A stretch of 11,789 bases of DNA from Cerioporus squamosus (lineage: Eukaryota > Basidiomycota > Agaricomycetes > Polyporales > Polyporaceae). Location of the stretch: the NCBI GenBank assembly GCA_022592435.1, contig JABYQS010000874.1:1-11789 (forward strand), read 5' to 3'. The position numbers were made by a program, and so were the translations under genes. Each line of letters begins with the position of its first letter. Position 1 is the stretch's first letter. The notes beneath the pieces are model-generated. The model saw nothing but the letters and a program-made list of their open reading frames with translations. It had not been told where the DNA came from and did no database searches. Positions 7,900-11,789 of this stretch are shown here, piece by piece.

Positions 7900-8876
7900 C
7901 TCAGCACGGCACGACTACCGGGACAGGCATGCAAGCACAACGCTTGCAGTCGTGCGTCCGCGGGAGACGGTTAAGGAACAGCGCAGATCGTGATCTCGCT
8001 GAGGCCAGACAGCGTCCTCGACGAAGCACTGTGTAGGGCTCGGGTGAGTGTCTCGTTCCGAGTGAGCGGTAGTCGTTGCTTGCTCAACAGGTATTTGTCC
8101 GAGAAGCTAACGACATATCCGGCAAATGGTAAGTGCGCTGTCCTGCCCGATGTGTGACAAACGGTGCTTACTGTCATTGCCTTGCAGAGATGCAAGTCTT
8201 CCGGCATCTCGAGCATGCACACACGCCCGCGTGCACACCGTACCACCGGCAGCCTCGCTACGTGAGCACGTCCGGTCCGTTCCCGTGTTCGCAAAACACG
8301 GTGAGCAGCTCTTCCCGGTCGCGGCCGCGTACTGATAAGCCTTCGGACAGGATTACATTCGCAGCTACAGCGCAGTACCCATGTCCGCGAGACGCACACG
8401 CATTCGACCCTCCGTCGCTGCCACATTCATCCTCGAATCTCCACCGCCGCATGACAGGGGGCCACGCCGTCCCTTGCAGCTGGTGAGTTCGTCTTCGATC
8501 TTTGCATATAGGGGCTCCGCAACGAGCCACCGAGCGTGGCAGCTACAGGAAGTTGCGGCGGGTCTTGAACGCAGTAGAGCTGCCGGCCAATTCGAGCGAG
8601 TTGCACCATGCCGTCTGGCCTGCCAATGGCAATGCACGCGTCAGGAAGGCAGAAGGCTGCGTCACTCACCGAGAACGCGTGCGGAACGTGTGCGTCTCTG
8701 CCGTTTCGGGCTCGTCCTCGCTGTGCGGCTCGGGTACTCGTCCCGGCCCAGTGAGACTTGCAGGCCTCGTGCACGCTGTCTGGAGTGTTCTCGGACGTAC
8801 GTAGTGGAGGCGGAATGTGGCGCGGAGGAGCCAGTGGTGTGTGTGGGAGCGTTATATGCATGACGCGAGACCGTCA
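7900..8876. other. No supportable gene; splice-like sites and exon fragments
   Basis: Several GT-AG pairs of normal fungal size are visible: 8044-8090 (47 bp), 8129-8187 (59 bp), 8301-8350 (50 bp). Between them are segments such as VISLRPDSVLDEALCRAR, FVREANDISGK and EMQVFRHLEHAHTP. The phases across 8129-8187 create a TGA, so no continuous model can be built. The segments may be remnants of one decayed multi-exon gene. The open frames of 90-160 residues on both strands in 8260-8860 are Arg/Ala/Pro-rich and overlap one another, as expected from GC-rich non-coding DNA. Confidence 0.25.
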
Positions 8877-9255
8877 TGCAAGAGCGCGAATACAAGCCCG
8901 GGGACACGTCCAACGACGCGTCCCGGCGCTCCTCTCCTCTCCGCCGCCCTCCTGCGCTGCAAGAGCGCGAAGACGAGGCCCGGGACGCGTCCAATTACGC
9001 GTCCCGTTGCTCTCCTCATCTCCGCCGCCCTCCTGCGCTGCCAGATCGCGAAGAAAGCCACGGGACGCGTCCAACGACGCGTCCAAAAGACGCGTCTCGC
9101 ACCCCTCCTCCTCGTCCTCGTGGTCCGGCGCGACAGAAGCGTTAAAAAGGGCAGCGGGGCGCGTCCAACGACGCGTCCCGTTGCCCCCGCCGTCTCCGCC
9201 GCCCGCCTGCGCTCCGACAGCGCGAAGAAGAGCTCCGAGACGCGTCTCGTTGCCC
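8877..9255. repeat. Diverged 81-bp tandem repeat (minisatellite) rich in ACGCGT
   Basis: Units start TGCAAGAGCGCGAA at 8877, TGCAAGAGCGCGAAGACG at 8958 and TGCCAGATCGCGAAGA at 9039; the first two units are exactly 81 bp. Two further, more diverged units follow to about 9255. Each unit has a core GGGACGCGTCCAACG followed by ACGCGTCCCG and then a CT-rich segment ending CGCCGCCCTCCTGCGC. ACGCGT occurs at 8916, 8985, 8997, 9065, 9077, 9090, 9171 and 9240. Because 81 is a multiple of three and stops are rare in this composition, several frames stay open on both strands (for example 8817-9284 plus and 8852-9418 minus); I treat these as by-products, not genes. Confidence 0.8.
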
Positions 9256-9470
9256 TGCAGCTCCCCGACGGTCTGGTACAATGAAGAGCGTGAAGCCGAG
9301 TACGCACCTTGGCTGTCATCAACGCGGGCATGCGTTCAGCCGGTGAGGCTCGCGCGGAGACCGCCGCTGGGTTGGGTTGAGAGCGCTGCTGGCGGGTGTA
9401 GGGCGTGAGCCAGGTCACGCCGTGGGAGGCGCCCAGTCACTTCGCGTCTTGCCACCATATATTCAGCCCA

Positions 9471-9872
9471 ATGTCTAACGTACCACATGCACCCGCCGGA
9501 GATCGCACGCGGAGAGCTCTCAGATCCAAGACGGGTGGTTTGACGAAGGTTGGGGGTTTGGAGGTAGAGACGAGGACTGGAAGGGACATGTTTGAAGGTG
9601 AGTCTGTTATACGATGACTGTAAAGCGACACTAACATTGCTTCGCCGGCAGTCCAGCAGGTGTGGATGGCGAAGATCTGTAAGAAGTGCAAGATCAACTT
9701 GATGCACACTAGCGACAAAGGTGAGTGGTTGTATCGCAACATCCCTTGCACAAGTACGACGAGTCATACCGGCAGGGACGGACGGAAACAAGGAGATGTA
9801 TGGGGCTGCTTGAAAAATAGCACGATGAACGCACCGGTAAGTACAGTAATTGACGAGAGTGAGTTACCTTAA
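9471..9872 (+). CDS. Small hypothetical protein, two exons, about 115 residues
   Basis: Exon 1 runs 9471-9597 from ATG; intron 9598-9651 (54 bp) has GTGAGT, CTAAC and CCGGCAG and joins in phase 1; exon 2 is 9652-9872 ending TAA. The protein starts MSNVPHAPAGDRTRRAL, is basic at the N-terminus and carries KICKKCKINLMH, a CxxC pair with a nearby histidine that could be part of a small zinc site, then RKQGDVWGCLKNSTM. Further potential introns (9721-9775; 9837-9888 or a 39-bp version ending 9875) would change the C-terminus: splicing 9721-9775 truncates it quickly, while splicing after NAP at 9836 gives a slightly different tail. No family recognised. Confidence 0.4.
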
Positions 9873-9972
9873 CAGTGCGTAACTACAGTGGTCGTGACGA
9901 CGAAGTCGCAGGGGGAGGGACGTCAAACGCGTGTTCCATAGGATTCAAGAGATCTTGAAGTACAGCGATGCG

Positions 9973-10500
9973 ATGATTGTACAATGTAACTACTCCACAA
10001 CAGCAAACTGTGCTTTGGCTGCTGCCGCCCTTTTGATCGCCCCTGCCATCAGCATGCCTCCCAAGCCCTCGCCGCTCACCTCGACGCGCGACCAGCACCC
10101 CTCCATGTCCATCCGCACTTTGCTCGACGCGTTCTCCGCTCTCGTCCGCGCCGTGTACGTCTGCCTCCTACGCCTTCCTTCAATCTCGGCTTCCTAGTCA
10201 CATCTACCCGCACCTCCACTGCGCTCCTTGAACCTCGGCTCCCTACACTACTCGCCCCGCCCTCAAGCTTGGCTCGAACCTGTCGCACAGACCCTGCAGA
10301 GAGCGACAGAGCGCGCGTACTGCCGGTTGTCACGACTGGTAAGTACCTCTATCCAATCTCTTACTCCCTTACTACAGGCGACCGCGCTCGACCGGCTGTC
10401 TGCACCGTCGCGAAGCCCGACACGCGCCGGAGATGCGAGAGAGTGCGGCGAACAGCGGAGAGAGACCCTCGACGCCGTCCTCAAGCTCCTGCCGACATAG
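9973..10500 (+). CDS. Hypothetical protein, three short exons, about 147 residues
   Basis: Possible exons are 9973-10152, 10198-10338 and 10378-10500. The second intron (39 bp, GTAAGT..CTACAG) is well formed but a multiple of three, so the frame is open either way. The first (45 bp) has a weak GTGTAC donor; a better GTACGT two bases later gives a different frame and an early stop. The N-terminus MIVQCNYSTTANCALAAAAL followed by LIAPAIS could be a signal or membrane segment. Then come RTLLDAFSALVRA and, in the last exon, ATALDRLSAPSRSP and ETLDAVLKLLPT. The last exon is the first copy of a tandem repeat that continues downstream, so its open frame may merely reflect repeat composition. Function unknown. 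Confidence 0.25.
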
Positions 10501-10905
10501 GAGGACCGCAAGAAAGCGGAGAACAAGCGGAGACGACGCGCAGCGTCGTCTCCCTCCAGCTCCCTCGCGTCCTCGACGACCTCAGCGCGAGCGCCCGCCC
10601 TCGACCGCCTTCCTCCCCCTCGCGAAGCCCACGCTCGCCTCCACCACCCTCCGAGACCCTCGACGCCCTCATCAAGCCCTGCTGACGTAGGAGGACCGCA
10701 AGAAAGTGGAGAATAAGCAGAGATGATGCGCCGCGTCGTCTCCACCTCCCTCCAGCTCCCTCGCGTCCTCGGTGAGGTCAGCGCGACCGCCCTCGAACGC
10801 CTCACCTCCACACTCGCGAAGCCCGACGTGCGCCAGGGAGGTGAGAGGTGCGGTGAACGGTGGGGACGACGAACACGCCGCATCGTCTGCACCGCTGTGC
10901 GCACT
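10379..10905. repeat. Tandem repeat of about 190-212 bp, roughly 2.5 copies
   Basis: GCGAAGCCC recurs at 10410, 10622 and 10816, and the block TAGGAGGACCGCAAGAAAG recurs at 10498 and 10688, 190 bp apart. Other shared blocks are CTCCAGCTCCCTCGCGTCCT (about 10555 and 10750) and GAGACCCTCGACGCC (about 10470 and 10650). The copies differ by substitutions and indels, so the array is not recent. The long minus-strand frame 10263-10928 (221 residues, Arg/Ser-rich) repeats within itself because of this structure and I do not count it as a gene. Confidence 0.75.
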
Positions 10906-10992
10906 CTGTCGCCTCTCTGGCACGCCATTGCGAGCGTACCACAGCTGTGTGGTATGCTAGCAGGCGTATGTTAGCGTCTACCACGGCGCTCC

Positions 10993-11029
10993 CGACCGAT
11001 GCATCCGGGTTCGACGGATGCATCGGTCG
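10993..11029. repeat. Perfect 15-bp inverted repeat with 7-base loop
   Basis: Left arm CGACCGATGCATCCG (10993-11007), loop GGTTCGA, right arm CGGATGCATCGGTCG (11015-11029). All 15 pairs match, mostly G-C, so RNA or single-stranded DNA would form a stable hairpin. No T-run follows, so it is not a bacterial-style terminator. It lies about 55 bp before the recognisable LINE sequence. Confidence 0.8.
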
Positions 11030-11083
11030 AACTGAGGGTGCTCTCGGCACTGCGGCGGACCTCATGCCCATCTTCAATCTCGT

Positions 11084-11789
11084 ATGAATCACCCGCCATC
11101 CTGCCTCCGCAGTTCGACCCTCTTCATATAGCCACCTACGCTTCAGGCGGCCGCCCTCCCTCGTCCTGCTCCAGATTCCACACCGGAGGCTTCTTCTCAC
11201 CGTTTCTCTACGAGGAGATCGATGCGGTGAAGGCACACGTTCGCAAGAACTGTCTGGGGTCTGCGCGAGGGCTGGACCGCCTCAGCTACGACGAACTCCT
11301 GACGGTTCCCTCCGAGGACCTACGGGATCTGTTCCAGCTCTGTGTCGACACCAAAGCAGTCCCGCGCGAGTGACTTACGGTCGCTCATAGCGGCCGTGAA
11401 GAAGCCTCGCAGGGATGGCTCGGATCCGAAGAACTATCGCGCGATCGGTCTCGAGAGCTGTGCGCTCAAGGTTATGACCATCCTCATCGACCGTCGTTTG
11501 CGCGAATGGGCGGAATCTACCGGCCAATCGCCCTGCAGCAGAGCGGGTTTCGGAAAGCTCATCGCATTGTCAACAAACTCCGTCATCCTTCGCGTGTGCA
11601 TCGAGAAGGCTCGCAGCATGGGTACTAAAAGTCTCTACGTGCTGCTCCTCGACATCGAGATGCCTTCCCATAGGTCAACCAGTCAGCTCTGTGGGTCAAA
11701 CTAGCCGACTGAGGAGCGTCGGGTCCGCTCATCGACTGGCTGCGGCTACTCTACGAGAGGCTCGAATACGTCATCCGCTAGACGGCGAG
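11084..11789 (+). mobile_element. Degraded non-LTR retrotransposon (LINE), reverse transcriptase portion
   Basis: The translation alternates between frames 1 and 2 but follows a fungal LINE reverse transcriptase in order: ILPPQFDPLHIATY, GGFFSPFLYEEIDAVKAHV, GSARGLDRLSYDELLTVP (frame 1), SLIAAVKKPRRDGSDPKN, NYRAIGLESCALKVMT, LIDRRLREWAEST (frame 2), QSGFRKAHRIVN (frame 1, about 11539-11574), NSVILRVCIEKARS and LYVLLLDIE (frame 2), then NQSALWVKLAD and SGPLIDWLRLLYERLEYVIR (frame 1). LDIE is motif A with its catalytic Asp; the window ends before the expected ADD motif. Lesions include TGA 11371-11373 where relatives have W, an extra base near 11380, compensating shifts near 11531 and 11575, one near 11660, TAG 11671 and TGA 11710, and a stop or frameshift at 11779. 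The exact clade cannot be fixed from this piece, and neither end of the element is visible. Confidence 0.85.

Noticed and set aside
7988..8300. Protein kinase N-lobe suggested by the fragments FVREANDISGK and EMQVFRHLEH
   Set aside because: No glycine loop, catalytic HRD or DFG motif follows, and the exon phases create a stop codon.
7000..8500. TET/JBP dioxygenase gene next to the KDZ element
   Set aside because: Such genes are known neighbours of KDZ transposons, so I looked for an HxD...H arrangement in the exon-like fragments; nothing convincing is present.
8852..9418. Minus-strand frame of 188 residues and plus-strand frames of 155-216 residues in the minisatellite
   Set aside because: All are Arg/Ala/Pro-rich translations of the same tandem repeat, open in several frames at once; composition explains them.
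10263..10928. Minus-strand frame of 221 residues
   Set aside because: Its internal repeats follow the 190-210 bp DNA repeat, and it has no start context or motif; no evidence of coding.
11004..11018. GGTTCGA loop resembling a tRNA T-arm or Pol III B box
   Set aside because: The stem is offset relative to a tRNA T-arm, the B box lacks its final C, and no acceptor, D or anticodon arms can be built upstream.

Overview
This window most resembles GC-rich genomic DNA of a filamentous basidiomycete, probably an agaricomycete. Three things point there: many short GT-AG introns (about 39-59 bp, several with a CTAAC/CTGAC branch-like site), a CxC2/KDZ transposase gene of the type expanded in mushroom-forming fungi, and a fungal non-LTR retrotransposon reverse transcriptase. 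I see no bacterial operon, rRNA, convincing tRNA or CRISPR. It reads as a repeat-rich, gene-poor region with decayed transposons and a few small unrecognised genes.

Layout. 3-221: last coding stretch of a gene running off the left edge. 336-903: a 568-bp non-autonomous DNA transposon with 19-bp terminal inverted repeats and a perfect 8-bp target-site duplication (hAT type), inserted upstream of the next gene. 1140-2298: a three-exon gene for a probable nuclear protein of unknown function. 2503 to about 5600: a broken CxC2-KDZ transposase gene with at least seven introns, three nonsense codons and several frameshifts. 5836-6433: a small four-exon coding unit, possibly its tail or a separate gene. 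6434-8876: no gene I can defend, only exon-like fragments. 8877-9255: a diverged 81-bp minisatellite with eight ACGCGT (MluI/MCB) hexamers. 9471-9872 and 9973-10500: two small hypothetical genes. 10379-10905: a tandem repeat of about 190-210 bp. 10993-11029: a perfect 15-bp inverted repeat. 11084-11789: a frameshifted LINE reverse transcriptase cut by the right edge.

The parts do not form one pathway. The common theme is transposon invasion and decay: a cut-and-paste hAT derivative, a dead KDZ element and a dead LINE, interspersed with expanded GC-rich repeats. The strongest observations are the hAT footprint, the CxC2-KDZ gene with its lesions, and the ACGCGT-rich minisatellite. All gene models are hand-made from splice-site and phase logic, without RNA evidence or database searches.
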